DNA from: an uncultured Collinsella sp.
GTDB lineage: Bacteria; Actinomycetota; Coriobacteriia; Coriobacteriales; Coriobacteriaceae
NCBI GenBank assembly: GCA_900554325.1
Contig: USHA01000094.1
Coordinates: 1-5,596, forward strand
DNA: 5,596 nucleotides
Direction: 5' to 3'
Of the stretch, positions 5,418 to 5,596 are shown in pieces. The notes under the pieces are model-generated. The model was not told the DNA's origin. It saw only the letters and a program-made list of their open reading frames with translations, and ran no database searches. The position numbers were made by a program, and so were the translations under genes. The stretch's first letter is position 1. Every line of letters begins with the position of its first letter.

Positions 5418-5596
5418 TTACTGCAGGTCCAGCTGGTCGAGATACTCCTTGCCGTGCTCGGCGATATGGCGCTTGCGGCCGGCCTCGTCGTTGCCCAGCA
5501 GCAGGTTGAACATGGATTCCATCTTGGCCACGTCCTCGGGTTCCACCTTGATCAGGCGGCGCGTCTCGGGGTTCATGGTGGTGAGCCACATCATGT
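5418..5596 (-). CDS. parE: Type II DNA topoisomerase subunit B, C-terminal end (ParE/GyrB-like), partial
   Basis: Only the last 58 residues and the TAA stop (5418-5420) are inside the window; the gene continues past the right edge. The visible part begins MMWLTTMNPETRR and ends EYLDQLDLQ. It matches the C-terminal tail of GyrB/ParE proteins, where a W-x-T-T-M-[DN]-P-[ED]-[ST]-R-R segment follows the TOPRIM domain and is followed by an acidic, Met-rich helix (here KMESMFNLLLGNDEAGRKR). The ATPase and TOPRIM domains are outside the window. The subunit supplies ATP hydrolysis and the metal-binding TOPRIM part to the A subunit encoded 33 nt downstream. Whether the pair should be named parEC or gyrBA cannot be settled from this tail. 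Confidence 0.85.
   Translation of the reverse strand, partial: MMWLTTMNPETRRLIKVEPEDVAKMESMFNLLLGNDEAGRKRHIAEHGKEYLDQLDLQ

Noticed and set aside
5329..5589. 86-residue minus-strand frame spanning the two topoisomerase genes
   Set aside because: The correct frame through 5418-5596 gives a clear ParE/GyrB C-terminus; this one is a +1 shadow running over the intergenic gap.
1..5596. CRISPR array, tRNA, rRNA or insertion sequence
   Set aside because: No spaced direct repeats of CRISPR type, no cloverleaf or rRNA-like sequence and no transposase or terminal inverted repeats were seen on either strand.

Overview
The window looks like a piece of a fairly GC-rich bacterial chromosome. The best guess is a gut Coriobacteriia member (Actinomycetota, Collinsella- or Olsenella-like), or failing that a GC-rich clostridial relative. 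The guess rests on the second-type DNA topoisomerase pair on the minus strand, whose A subunit resembles the paralog common in anaerobic gut Firmicutes and Coriobacteriia. It also rests on the presence of two accessory families (DUF4143 ATPase, AlbA_2/Schlafen-like regulator) that are expanded in gut bacteria. No taxonomic marker is present, so this is inference.

Layout: positions 1-199 hold the tail of something unrecognised, then an AT-rich leader. This leader contains a perfect 11-bp inverted repeat whose right arm includes the Shine-Dalgarno sequence of the next gene. Positions 200-1423 (+) encode a complete 407-residue AAA-type ATPase with a C-terminal DUF4143 domain. Positions 1424-1827 are gene-poor. 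They carry a strong intrinsic terminator (1588-1625), an orphan perfect Shine-Dalgarno sequence (about 1667-1675) and a striking tandem pair of 32-bp palindromes (1741-1804) that embed a perfect TATAAT. Positions 1828-3084 (+) encode a 418-residue protein with AlbA_2, GHKL-like ATP-binding and winged-helix parts. The tandem palindromes directly upstream make an autoregulatory operator likely. A 59-bp convergent gap (3085-3143) contains three copies of an 8-bp direct repeat and no clear terminator.

The right half is core DNA metabolism on the minus strand: the 3' end of a topoisomerase B subunit (parE-like, 5418-5596) followed after 33 nt by a complete A subunit (parC-like, 3144-5384, GTG start). 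The two would assemble into an A2B2 type II topoisomerase and are arranged as an operon.

The two plus-strand genes are accessory singletons, each with its own palindromic control element, next to a conserved topoisomerase operon. No complete named defence system is demonstrable. The most notable undescribed-looking element is the double 32-bp operator in front of the AlbA_2 gene.
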